Assembly (NCBI RefSeq): GCF_014117325.1
Contig: NZ_CP059732.1
Coordinates: 6,461,001-6,525,000 of the forward strand
From: Spirosoma foliorum
GTDB taxonomy: Bacteria > Bacteroidota > Bacteroidia > Cytophagales > Spirosomataceae
Reading direction: 5' to 3'
DNA: 64,000 bases
Position numbers and translations under genes: made by a program. Below the pieces are notes generated by a model, which made no database searches, was not told the DNA's origin, and worked only from the letters and a program-made list of their open reading frames with translations. Below are positions 25,016 through 33,120 of the stretch, piece by piece; positions within the stretch are counted from its first letter, which is position 1; each line of letters starts with the position of its first letter.

Positions 25016-25040
25016 AAGCCCCGGCCTATAGTCGGGGCTT
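25016..25040 (+). terminator. GC hairpin terminator after mscL
   Basis: AAGCCCCG (25016-25023) pairs with CGGGGCTT (25033-25040), loop of 9, followed by CTTCATTT. It separates the mechanosensitive block from murD, so murD needs its own promoter; TTATTTTG at 25054-25061 is a possible -7 element. Confidence 0.8.
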
Positions 25041-25080
25041 CTTCATTTATGCGTTATTTTGCCAATAGTATAGATTTACT

Positions 25081-26433
25081 ATGGCAGTCCATCAACTAGT
25101 TATTCTTGGCGGAGGTGAAAGCGGTGTGGGTGCTGCTTTGCTGGCACAAGCTAAGGGTTTTGAGGTCTTTTTATCTGACAAAGGCGCACTAAAAGAAAGC
25201 TACCGGGCAACGCTACGGGCAGCTAATATTCCATTTGAAGAAGGAAATCACACGGAAGAACGCATTCTGAGTGCCTCCGAAGTCGTGAAAAGTCCTGGTA
25301 TCCCAGAGAAGGCGCCGTTAGTTCAAAAACTTCGGGCTCAGGGAACACCTATTATTTCGGAGATCGAATTTGCCGCCCGCTACACCAATGCCAAACTGAT
25401 TGGCATAACCGGTAGCAATGGCAAAACCACAACAACCTTATTAATCTATCACCTGCTCAAAACGGCAGGACTGAATGTTGGCCTTGCTGGTAATATTGGT
25501 GACAGCTTCGCAGAGCAGGTTATCACTAACACATTCGACTATTATGTACTGGAGCTAAGCAGTTTCCAGCTAGATGATATGTACAAGACGCATCTTGATG
25601 TAATGGTGTTGTTAAACATCACGCCTGACCATCTTGACCGCTACGAGTACAATTTCCAGAACTACGTAGACTCTAAATTCCGAATTCTGCAAAACGCGAA
25701 GCCAACAGATGACTTCATTTATTTTGCAGAAAGTCAGCCTATTCTAGACGAACTGGCCAAGCGAAATCCGGTTGTCAATCAGCTACCGATTTCGTTAGAA
25801 AAAGCCCTTTCAACAGGTGGCTATTTAGCCGACGGGCGATTAACAGCCGTCAATAAAGAGCATTCGTTTACAATTGCGCAAACTGAGACTCCTCTGAAGG
25901 GGCCACACAATGCAATCAATATGCTGGCGGCAATTTTAGCCGCGCAGTCGGTAGGCGTAACAAACGAGGCTATTACAGAGGGATTAAAAACCTTCCAGAA
26001 TGCTGCCCATCGACTTGAACCAGCCGGAACAATTAATGATGTTCAGTTCATCAATGATTCGAAGGCAACCAACGTCGATTCTGTTTTCTATGCTTTATCG
26101 AGTATGGATGCCCCGACAGTCTGGATAGCTGGTGGTCAGGATAAAGGCAATGACTATAGCCAATTGGATAGCTTAGTTGAAAAAAAAGTAAAAGCGCTGA
26201 TTTGCCTTGGCATAGATAATCATAAATTAGTTGAGTATTTCGGCTCGAAAGTACCGGTCATTTATGAAACACAGTCAATTACCGATGCAGTTGTAAAAGG
26301 CCTTGAACTGGCGAAACCTGGAGAAGTTGTTCTGCTTTCCCCTGCTTGTGCCAGCTTTGATTTATTCAAAAATTACGAAGACCGTGGCAACCAGTTCAAA
26401 GCAGCAGTCCAAAATTTAATGTATAATGTATGA
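25081..26433 (+). CDS. murD: UDP-MurNAc-L-alanine:D-glutamate ligase
   Basis: 450 residues. The N-terminal Rossmann domain (VILGGGESGVGAALLAQ) differs from that of other Mur ligases and is typical of MurD. The ATP loop GITGSNGKTTTT is at about residue 112, the central DHLDRY motif at about 182, and the C-terminal LLSPACASFDLFKNYEDRG is the MurD signature. It adds D-Glu in the cytoplasm. The gene is separated from mraY, its usual upstream neighbour, by the ribosomal/mechanosensitive insert, but followed normally by ftsW. Its last codons are part of the following word-palindrome. Confidence 0.97.
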   Translation: MAVHQLVILGGGESGVGAALLAQAKGFEVFLSDKGALKESYRATLRAANIPFEEGNHTEERILSASEVVKSPGIPEKAPLVQKLRAQGTPIISEIEFAARYTNAKLIGITGSNGKTTTTLLIYHLLKTAGLNVGLAGNIGDSFAEQVITNTFDYYVLELSSFQLDDMYKTHLDVMVLLNITPDHLDRYEYNFQNYVDSKFRILQNAKPTDDFIYFAESQPILDELAKRNPVVNQLPISLEKALSTGGYLADGRLTAVNKEHSFTIAQTETPLKGPHNAINMLAAILAAQSVGVTNEAITEGLKTFQNAAHRLEPAGTINDVQFINDSKATNVDSVFYALSSMDAPTVWIAGGQDKGNDYSQLDSLVEKKVKALICLGIDNHKLVEYFGSKVPVIYETQSITDAVVKGLELAKPGEVVLLSPACASFDLFKNYEDRGNQFKAAVQNLMYNV

Positions 26434-26483
26434 TATAGGATATATAACTCCTCAACCTACATCATACACCCTACATCATACAT
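26427..26483. repeat. Word-palindrome spacer overlapping the murD stop
   Basis: Left words ATGTATGATATAGG (26427-26440) face the right tract CCTACATCATACACCC plus TACATCATACAT (26456-26483). The same words (CATCATACACCCTA) occur at 48137-48166, making these two loci relatives. It ends 9 bp before the ftsW ATG. Confidence 0.75.
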
Positions 26484-26492
26484 CTAAAAAAC

Positions 26493-27614
26493 ATGGCCCT
26501 CCGCGAGTGGATTCGTACTAACCTCAAAGGCGATCGCCAAATCTGGTGGATCGTTTTGTATCTCTCGATCATGAGTGTTCTGGTTGTTTACAGCGCAACC
26601 GGAACAAAGGCATTTCGTGAACTCGACGGAAATACGGAAGTCTTTCTACTTAAGCACGGGTCTCTACTCCTCATCGGATTAGCCTGTACCTACTTTGCCC
26701 ATAAGATTAACTATGTATACTACGCCCGGCTGTCGAAATATGGACTGTGGTTGTCAGTGCCTTTATTGTTATGGGCTTTTTTCAAAGGGTCTACGTTAAA
26801 TGATGCCTCTCGCTGGGTAACGATTCCTATTATCAATCAGACGTTCCAGCCATCTGACTTAGCGAAGCTGGCGCTCATCTCTAATTTGGCAGCTATGCTA
26901 GCCAAACGTCAACGCTTCATGAATGACCCAACGGTGTTGTTCAACCTGATTCTGTGGATAGGCCTTATTTGCTCGCTCATCATCCTTTCCAATACATCTA
27001 CGGCTCTCTTGCTGGGGGCAACGTGCTTTCTGCTGATGTATATTGGCCGGGTTCCCGTTCGCTATCTGGGGTATATGATTGCTGTTTGTGTTGTATTTGG
27101 CGGCATTGCCTTAGCAGCCGGTGAGCGATTAGGGACGGCAATGAATCGGGTTAAAAGTTTTTCAGACTCCGACACTATTCTTTACCAGGTCGAGCAATCG
27201 TACATCGCCCTCGCGAATGGTGGTTTGACTGGTCAGGGCCCTGGAAATAGCCATCAGCGAAACACACTTCCGAACCCATTTTCTGACTTCATTTACGCCA
27301 TTATTGTCGAAGAATATGGGCTTATACTCGGCGGCATACCCGTAGTGCTGGCCTATTTATGGTTTTTGTGGCGAGGGATGAAAACTCTTCAGAAAGCCAC
27401 TCGTCCGTTCGGGGGGTTACTCTCAGCAGGACTTACGTTCAGTATTGTGTTTCAGGCCTTTGCCAGTATTTGCGTAGCTATTGGTCTGGCCCCCGTAACA
27501 GGGCAGCCACTGCCTTTATTAAGTATGGGGGGAACGTCATTGATATTCACAGGTTTAGCCATAGGTATTGTTCTCAGCGTTAGCCGTGATGAGGCCGATG
27601 AAAGTAAAATATAG
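26493..27614 (+). CDS. ftsW: Septal peptidoglycan polymerase (SEDS family)
   Basis: 373 residues, about ten membrane helices. SEDS motifs: VVYSATGTKAF after the first helix, NDASRWVTIPIINQTFQPSDLAKLALI, NGGLTGQGPGNSHQRNTLPNPFSDFIYAIIVEEYG, and GQPLPLLSMGGTS. It polymerises lipid II at the septum with FtsI. The order murD-ftsW is canonical. Downstream the usual 4-50 bp to murG is replaced by about 645 bp holding word repeats and an IVP-type gene. Confidence 0.96.
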   Translation: MALREWIRTNLKGDRQIWWIVLYLSIMSVLVVYSATGTKAFRELDGNTEVFLLKHGSLLLIGLACTYFAHKINYVYYARLSKYGLWLSVPLLLWAFFKGSTLNDASRWVTIPIINQTFQPSDLAKLALISNLAAMLAKRQRFMNDPTVLFNLILWIGLICSLIILSNTSTALLLGATCFLLMYIGRVPVRYLGYMIAVCVVFGGIALAAGERLGTAMNRVKSFSDSDTILYQVEQSYIALANGGLTGQGPGNSHQRNTLPNPFSDFIYAIIVEEYGLILGGIPVVLAYLWFLWRGMKTLQKATRPFGGLLSAGLTFSIVFQAFASICVAIGLAPVTGQPLPLLSMGGTSLIFTGLAIGIVLSVSRDEADESKI

Positions 27615-27615
27615 G

Positions 27616-27750
27616 GATTTACGGTTTACGATCGGGGCCGCCCGTGCGGTACGAATTACGATGTTTGGTTGCCGTAGGGCAGTCATTATTGAAAACGAAT
27701 TGAAGCCTGTAAGTAACTTCTATATGCTAAACTTTAACTGGACTGCCTAC
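27616..27750. repeat. Left flank repeats of the IVP-type gene, with GC module
   Basis: Words GATTTACGGTTTACGAT (27617-27633) and ACGAATTACGATG (27651-27663) bracket GGGCCGCCCGTGCGGT (27635-27650), which nearly equals the murE/mraY module. A second inverted pair, GTAGGGCAGTC (27674-27684) and GACTGCCTAC (27741-27750), follows. The TTTACGAT words are complementary to the right flank at 28201-28257. Confidence 0.7.
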
Positions 27751-27782
27751 ATAATCGTAAATTAAAAACTGTAAATCAGTAT

Positions 27783-28187
27783 ATGAATAGCAGTGAACTG
27801 AAACAGCGAACAAAGCGATTTGGGCTAATGGTCATCAATTTAGTTGGTCTTTTACCTAATACAAGTGCTGGCCGAGCCATAGGTAATCAGTTAATTCGTA
27901 GTGGAACGGCTATTGGTGCAAATTATAGAGCAGCCTGCCGGGCCAAATCAACTGCTGACTTCATATCAAAAATTGATAATGTTGAAGAAGAAGCCGATGA
28001 ATCGTGTTATTGGCTTGAATTAATTATGGAGGGAAATATACTCTCTAATGAAGTTATTCAGCCAATTTGGAGTGAAGCAGATCAATTAACAGCCATTTTC
28101 ACAAAGATTAGTAAAACATCAAAAACCAATAGTCAAAAGTATATAGTTAAAGAGGAAGCATTGGAGTATAGAGTTGGTTTTTCATGA
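27783..28187 (+). CDS. Four-helix-bundle protein of the 23S rRNA-IVP type
   Basis: 134 residues. The family pattern is clear: a first helix with QRTKRFGLMVINLV, then LPNTSAGRAIGNQLIRSGTAIGANYRAACRAKS, FISKIDNVEEEADESCYWLELI, and EADQLTAIFTKI. Such proteins were first seen encoded by intervening sequences in 23S rRNA genes but also occur free in genomes; their biochemical role is unclear. Here the gene interrupts ftsW-murG and sits between complementary word tracts, which looks like insertion into a pre-existing spacer element. The reading direction matches the cell wall genes. Confidence 0.85.
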   Translation: MNSSELKQRTKRFGLMVINLVGLLPNTSAGRAIGNQLIRSGTAIGANYRAACRAKSTADFISKIDNVEEEADESCYWLELIMEGNILSNEVIQPIWSEADQLTAIFTKISKTSKTNSQKYIVKEEALEYRVGFS

Positions 28188-28200
28188 ATCATCCTTCTTA

Positions 28201-28257
28201 AATTCTCGGTTACGATGAACAAATCGTACATCGTAATCCATACATCGTAAATCAATA
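28201..28257. repeat. Right flank repeats of the IVP-type gene
   Basis: The words CGGTTACGATG, ATCGTACATCGTAATCC and ATACATCGTAAATC are complementary in kind to the TTTACGAT words at 27617-27663. The tract ends directly before the murG ATG. Confidence 0.7.
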
Positions 28258-28258
28258 C

Positions 28259-29350
28259 ATGAAAGTTATTATCAGCGGGGGCGGAACCGGCGGACATATT
28301 TACCCAGCCATTGCCATTGCTAACGAACTGAAGGCAATAGACCCGACGACGAAAATTCTGTTTGTTGGGGCCGAAGGCAAAATGGAAATGGAAAAAGTGC
28401 CTCGCGCAGGGTATGAAATCCTGGGTTTGCCTGTCGTTGGGATAAAACGAGAGCTAACACTGGCCAATCTTGGTTTCCCCTTGAAACTAAGCCGAAGTTT
28501 ACTTCGAGCACGACAGATTGTCCGTGACTTCCAGCCCGACGTGGCTGTAGGTGTAGGTGGTTATGCCAGTGGACCGCTGTTGCTGGCAGCCTCTCTAAAA
28601 GGAATTCCAACGCTCATTCAGGAACAAAACTCCTACGCTGGACTTACTAATAAAGTCTTGGCTCGCTGGGCAAAACGCATTTGCGTTGCCTATCCGGGTA
28701 TGGATGCCTTCTTTTCGGCGGATAAGATCAAACTAACCGGTAACCCGGTTCGAAGTGATATTCAATTTGCCGATCAGCAAGTGGAGGCTGGCAGGAAATT
28801 ATTCGATCTTGAGACTAACCGGCCCACGTTATTAATTATAGGGGGTAGTCAGGGAGCCCGAACGCTCAACGAAAGTATCGAAGGCGGACTCTCACGTTTT
28901 GTTGAAGCAGGTGTCCAAGTAGTTTGGCAAACGGGTCCAGCTTTCATTGAGCGGGCACGAGCCGCTGTAGCTACCCTTGGTTCGCCATTAATTAAACCCT
29001 ACGATTTTATTTACGATATGGATAAAGCGTATGCGGTTGCCGACGCTGTCGTTTCTAGAGCTGGAGCGCTATCTGTATCTGAATTATGCCTGGTCGGTCG
29101 ACCGGCCATATTAGTGCCTTTGCCAACGGCTGCCGAAGATCACCAGACCAAGAATGCCATGAGTTTGGTCGATCATAAAGCCGCTTTGCTGGTCAATGAT
29201 CGGACTGCTCGTGAGGAACTCGTCACCGCAGCCTTAAATTTGCTGAATGATCCAGTACAACGCCAGCAACTAAGTACCGAAATCAAAACGTTAGCGAAAC
29301 CCAATGCCGCTCGCGACATTGCAAACGAAGTAATTAAATTAACCAAATAA
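28259..29350 (+). CDS. murG: Lipid II synthase (UDP-GlcNAc transferase)
   Basis: 363 residues, GT-B fold. The N-terminal glycine loop ISGGGTGGHIYPAIAIA and the second loop GGYASGPLLLAA are standard; the C-terminal donor site is SRAGALSVSELCLVGRPAILVPLP followed by EDHQTKNA. It attaches GlcNAc to lipid I at the inner membrane. The start codon abuts the word repeats of the IVP flank. The gene murC follows after a purine-rich palindrome. Confidence 0.97.
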   Translation: MKVIISGGGTGGHIYPAIAIANELKAIDPTTKILFVGAEGKMEMEKVPRAGYEILGLPVVGIKRELTLANLGFPLKLSRSLLRARQIVRDFQPDVAVGVGGYASGPLLLAASLKGIPTLIQEQNSYAGLTNKVLARWAKRICVAYPGMDAFFSADKIKLTGNPVRSDIQFADQQVEAGRKLFDLETNRPTLLIIGGSQGARTLNESIEGGLSRFVEAGVQVVWQTGPAFIERARAAVATLGSPLIKPYDFIYDMDKAYAVADAVVSRAGALSVSELCLVGRPAILVPLPTAAEDHQTKNAMSLVDHKAALLVNDRTAREELVTAALNLLNDPVQRQQLSTEIKTLAKPNAARDIANEVIKLTK

Positions 29351-29431
29351 GGAGAACGGAGGAAAGGGAGGAAGGAGAACAGAGCCTACAAGTTTCTTTC
29401 TTCCTTTTCTCCTTCCTCCCTTTCCTTCCTT
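29351..29431. repeat. Polypurine/polypyrimidine word-palindrome between murG and murC
   Basis: The left arm (29351-29383) is almost pure purine (GGAGGAAAGGGAGGAAGGAG); the right arm (29394-29431) is almost pure pyrimidine and complementary over about 22 bp. The period is about 9 bp. It starts at the murG stop and ends 5 bp before the murC ATG. The purine bias makes triplex-type structures conceivable. Confidence 0.8.
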
Positions 29432-29436
29432 AACAA

Positions 29437-30822
29437 ATGACATTAGATCAATTTAAATACATTTATTTTCTTGGTATCGGTGGTATCGGCATGAGTGCCC
29501 TGGCCCGTTGGTTTCGGGTTAACGGCTACACGGTATCAGGCTACGATAAAACACCAACTGCGCTAACAGACACGTTGGAAGCGGAAGGTATGACGATTCA
29601 TTTCACGGAAGATGTTGATCAGATACCGGCTGCTTTTCGAGAAAACCCTGCCGAAACGTTAGTCATTTACACCCCTGCCGTTCCTAAAACGCATACCGAG
29701 TACATTTACTTGACCGAACAAGGCTTTACCCTCCAAAAACGATCTCAGGTCCTGGGTCTGTTGGCTGGTCAGATGACGACGATTGGCGTAGCCGGAACGC
29801 ACGGGAAGACAACAACTTCGTCGATGGTTGCGCATATTCTGCGAGATGCGGGGGTAAACTGTGCGGCTTTTCTGGGTGGCATTACGAATAATTACGGCAC
29901 GAACTTCCTGCTCAACGAGCCTGCCGATGACCTGCGTTCAGTGATTTGTGTGGTTGAAGCCGACGAGTTCGATCGATCATTTCTGACGTTGTTCCCGACT
30001 TATGCTATCGTCACCTCAACCGATGCCGATCACCTGGATATCTATGGGGCCCATGATGCCGTGCTCGAATCATTCAGCAAATTCGTCAGCCAGATCGAAA
30101 CTGATGGCGTTTTGTTTATGAAGCAGGGTTTATCGCTGGCCGACAAAACAAAAGCCGAGGTTCGACAGTATTCTCTCAAAGCGGGTGATTATTACAGCCA
30201 GAATCTACGAATCGAACAGGCTACTTTTGTATTCGACCTGGTTCACCCAAACGGAGTTATTGCCGATATCCAACTAATGGTACCCGGATTTCATAATGTT
30301 GAAAATGCGGTTGCAGCCGGGGCCGTAGCGCTGAAAGTTGGTGTATCACCCGAGGCTATTCGTTCGGCACTAAGTACCTATAGAGGTGTTCGTCGGCGAT
30401 TCGAGTATATTGTTAAAACGGACGACGCTGTACTCATCGACGATTATGCGCACCACCCTGCCGAAGTACAGGCATTTTTGTCATCGGTAAAAGCGCTGTA
30501 TCCAGATCGTGAGTTGACGGCGGTTTTTCAGCCGCATTTATTCAGTCGTACCCGTGATTTTGCCGACGGTTTCGCCGAAAGTTTATCGCTGGCAGATAAC
30601 GTAATTTTACTGGATATTTATCCAGCTCGCGAATTACCGATGGAAGGTGTCACCTCCGACTTGATTTTTCGGAGCGTACAATCGAAAAGTAAACAAAAAT
30701 GCACCAAAGCTGAATTACCCGACGTTGTCCGAAAAATGAAGCCTTCTCTGCTTGTAACCATCGGAGCGGGAGATATTGACCAATTGTTGCCAACATTAAA
30801 ATCTATCGTAACCTACCAATAG
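29437..30822 (+). CDS. murC: UDP-N-acetylmuramate:L-alanine ligase
   Basis: 461 residues. The N-terminal YFLGIGGIGMSALARWF is the MurC-specific Rossmann loop, the ATP loop GVAGTHGKTTTSSM is at about residue 116, and DDYAHHPAEVQAFL plus FQPHLFSRTRDF mark the C-terminal domain. It carries out the first amino acid addition to UDP-MurNAc. The order murG-murC-ftsQ is canonical; ftsQ starts 36 bp downstream. Confidence 0.97.
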   Translation: MTLDQFKYIYFLGIGGIGMSALARWFRVNGYTVSGYDKTPTALTDTLEAEGMTIHFTEDVDQIPAAFRENPAETLVIYTPAVPKTHTEYIYLTEQGFTLQKRSQVLGLLAGQMTTIGVAGTHGKTTTSSMVAHILRDAGVNCAAFLGGITNNYGTNFLLNEPADDLRSVICVVEADEFDRSFLTLFPTYAIVTSTDADHLDIYGAHDAVLESFSKFVSQIETDGVLFMKQGLSLADKTKAEVRQYSLKAGDYYSQNLRIEQATFVFDLVHPNGVIADIQLMVPGFHNVENAVAAGAVALKVGVSPEAIRSALSTYRGVRRRFEYIVKTDDAVLIDDYAHHPAEVQAFLSSVKALYPDRELTAVFQPHLFSRTRDFADGFAESLSLADNVILLDIYPARELPMEGVTSDLIFRSVQSKSKQKCTKAELPDVVRKMKPSLLVTIGAGDIDQLLPTLKSIVTYQ

Positions 30823-30858
30823 ATAAAATAACTGAAAAACAATTCATCTTATTTACAG

Positions 30859-31632
30859 ATGTTTTCTACCTTTAAATCATCCAAAAAGTGGTTGTTCGCC
30901 TTTGGAGGGCTTTTGAGTCTGTTTGGGCTCATTGCTTTTACCGAGATTCGGCATGGACAGAAGCACGTTAAAGCAGTAGAAATACGGATCAATCAGACTG
31001 ATGGCTACCGTTTTCTGACTCGCCGAGACGCTATAGGCTACCTGACCAATGAAGGAGCAGATCCAGTTATTGGCAAAGACTATGCCGATGTTGACCTGCG
31101 TCGGCTAGAAAAAAGGTTAAAACAACATGGATTAGTAAAAAATTGTCAAATTTCTCGTGACCTAGAGGGTACTTTACTCGTCGTGATTGAACAACCCAGG
31201 CCATTGGCTCGGTTAGTAACCAATGGCGATGGAGCGAGGACGGTATCCGGGCAATATGTAAGCGAGGATGGTAATTTTTTCCCGATCTCGATGAATTATT
31301 CAGCCCGCGTTCCAATTCTGACCGGCAATTACTTCGCTCAGAACCGTTCGTTGGCTAGTGAACGAAACCAGCCGTTGTTGAATTTGTTAAAACGGATACA
31401 CGACGATCCATTCTGGCGTGCACAAATTGCTGAATTATCAGTTGATGAACAAGGTGAGGTAATCATGTGGCCGCAGATGGGCAACCATCAGATTGAATTT
31501 GGGCCACCTACCGAACTAGATGCGAAGTTTAAGAAATTAAAATTAGTCTATACGGACGTTTTACCAGCCAAAGGATGGGATCGTTATAGCCGGGTAAGCG
31601 TTCAGTACCGAAATCAAATAGTTTGCCAATGA
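30859..31632 (+). CDS. ftsQ: Cell division protein FtsQ
   Basis: 257 residues: a short basic cytoplasmic N-terminus, one membrane helix (WLFAFGGLLSLFGLIAF), a POTRA-like region (about residues 40-110, VEIRINQTDGYRFLTRRDAIGYL) and an FtsQ beta domain. The sequence is divergent, as usual in Bacteroidota. It links FtsL-type subunits to the early divisome in the periplasm. It overlaps ftsA by the four bases ATGA (31629-31632), so translation is coupled. Confidence 0.92.
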   Translation: MFSTFKSSKKWLFAFGGLLSLFGLIAFTEIRHGQKHVKAVEIRINQTDGYRFLTRRDAIGYLTNEGADPVIGKDYADVDLRRLEKRLKQHGLVKNCQISRDLEGTLLVVIEQPRPLARLVTNGDGARTVSGQYVSEDGNFFPISMNYSARVPILTGNYFAQNRSLASERNQPLLNLLKRIHDDPFWRAQIAELSVDEQGEVIMWPQMGNHQIEFGPPTELDAKFKKLKLVYTDVLPAKGWDRYSRVSVQYRNQIVCQ

Positions 31633-33038
31633 CATCAACGGGCATGGACGAAAAAATTGTAGTGGGTCTGGACATTGGCAGCACCAAGGTGTGTGCGGTG
31701 GCCGGACGGTTGATTCGTAATAATAAAGAACAGGAAACGCTCGAAGTATTGGGCGTTGGCGAGACGAATCTAACCGATGGAGTTGCCAAAGGGTCTGTTG
31801 TGAACGTCAATAATACAGTGAATGCTATTAAGCGAGCTGTAGCAGAGGCATCTAACCAATCTAACCTGAACATTCATTTAGTAAATGTCAGTTTCAGTGG
31901 TTCACACGTTACGTCGGTGAAATCGAGTGGGAGTATTACCCGTTCGTCATCGGGCGATGAAGTGCAGACTGAAGATATTGATCACCTGCTGAATGACATG
32001 TACCGCACGTCCATTCCGGCCGACAAGGAAATTATCCATGTCTTGCCAATGGATTTTGTAGTCGATACGGAGACGAATATCAATCAACCAGTTGGTCGAA
32101 ACGGCGTCAAACTTGGCGCTGATTTTCAATTAATTACCGCTCAGGCAAACGCAGCCCGAAACATCCGCAAATGTATTACGCGCAACAATTTGGCGCAGGA
32201 TACAATGATGCTCTCGGCGCTGGCATCTGGCCTGGCCGTTCTGACCGACGAGGAAAAGTATGCTGGCGTTGCGCTGGTCGATATTGGAGGAGGTACTACC
32301 GAAATGGCTATCTATTATCGGAATGTCCTTCGCCATGTTGCCGTTTTCCCCTGGGCAGGCAATAGCCTCACGTCTGATATTCAGGCAGGTTGTAAAATTC
32401 TGCCGAATCAGGCCGAGTTGCTTAAAAAGAAATTTGGTAGCGCAAATCCCGGCGAATACAATCTGAACGAGGTTGTTGCTGTTCCCGGACTTAGTAATCG
32501 CAAGCCGAAAGATGTGCTATTGAAAAATGTAGCCGTCATCATTGAAGATCGGCTCCGTGAAATTGCGGCTTTGGTTCAAGCTGAAATTATTCGGTCGGGT
32601 TACGATGGAAAACTGCTGGGCGGTCTGGTACTCACAGGTGGATCGGCCTTGATTCCGGGCGTCGAACATATTTTTGGACGTGTAACGGGAGTTGAAGAAG
32701 TGCGGGTAGGTTTTCCGGAACATTTGGAGCCTAACGGCCGTGCTGACCTGGTTGGCGATCCTGCTTATGCTACCGCAGTTGGGCTGGTATGGGCAGGTTA
32801 CAAGACAATCGACAACCGTATTTCGTTTATCAGTGACCCAAATCGGGCTCATAAGGAAGAAGATCAACCCATTGGCTCAGGCGGTAGAACCGTTTACCCC
32901 ATTGGCGGAGGTTCGACCGGTAAACCTATTGGCGGAGTTAAGCAGCCAGATCCTGTTGAACCACCCAAAAAGAGTTGGTTCGATAAGCTTATGGAAGCGA
33001 TTCAACCTTCACGTGGTAACGAAACCGATCCTTATTAG
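31629..33038 (+). CDS. ftsA: Cell division actin-like protein FtsA
   Basis: The start ATG 31629 is set by the ATGA overlap with ftsQ; a TTG two codons earlier is less likely. 469 residues. The phosphate-1 loop VGLDIGSTKVCAVAG, the SHVTSVKSSG region, the phosphate-2 loop ALVDIGGGTTEMAIY and the adenosine motif GGLVLTGGSALIPG are canonical. A Gly/Pro-rich linker (PIGGGSTGKPIGG) precedes the amphipathic helix KKSWFDKLMEAI, which fits the membrane-targeting sequence that tethers FtsZ filaments. After it there are 10 more polar residues. Confidence 0.97.
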   Translation: MTSTGMDEKIVVGLDIGSTKVCAVAGRLIRNNKEQETLEVLGVGETNLTDGVAKGSVVNVNNTVNAIKRAVAEASNQSNLNIHLVNVSFSGSHVTSVKSSGSITRSSSGDEVQTEDIDHLLNDMYRTSIPADKEIIHVLPMDFVVDTETNINQPVGRNGVKLGADFQLITAQANAARNIRKCITRNNLAQDTMMLSALASGLAVLTDEEKYAGVALVDIGGGTTEMAIYYRNVLRHVAVFPWAGNSLTSDIQAGCKILPNQAELLKKKFGSANPGEYNLNEVVAVPGLSNRKPKDVLLKNVAVIIEDRLREIAALVQAEIIRSGYDGKLLGGLVLTGGSALIPGVEHIFGRVTGVEEVRVGFPEHLEPNGRADLVGDPAYATAVGLVWAGYKTIDNRISFISDPNRAHKEEDQPIGSGGRTVYPIGGGSTGKPIGGVKQPDPVEPPKKSWFDKLMEAIQPSRGNETDPY

Positions 33039-33060
33039 CCAATACCATTAAATCGGCTTA

Positions 33061-33092
33061 TTGATCGGTTTAATGATTATATGCGTATTTTG
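33061..33092 (+). promoter_or_regulatory. Candidate promoter for ftsZ
   Basis: TTG at 33061-33063 and TATTTTG at 33086-33092 are spaced 22 bp, near the phylum consensus. Transcription would start around 33099, about 22 bases before the ATG, giving ftsZ an independent supply besides operon readthrough. Confidence 0.5.
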
Positions 33093-33120
33093 CAAATGAA
33101 CAGACACCAGAACCCACACG

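Noticed and set aside
27568..27765. 65-residue open frame between ftsW and the IVP-type gene
   Set aside because: It overlaps the ftsW end, reads through repeat words and the GC module, and has no family character.
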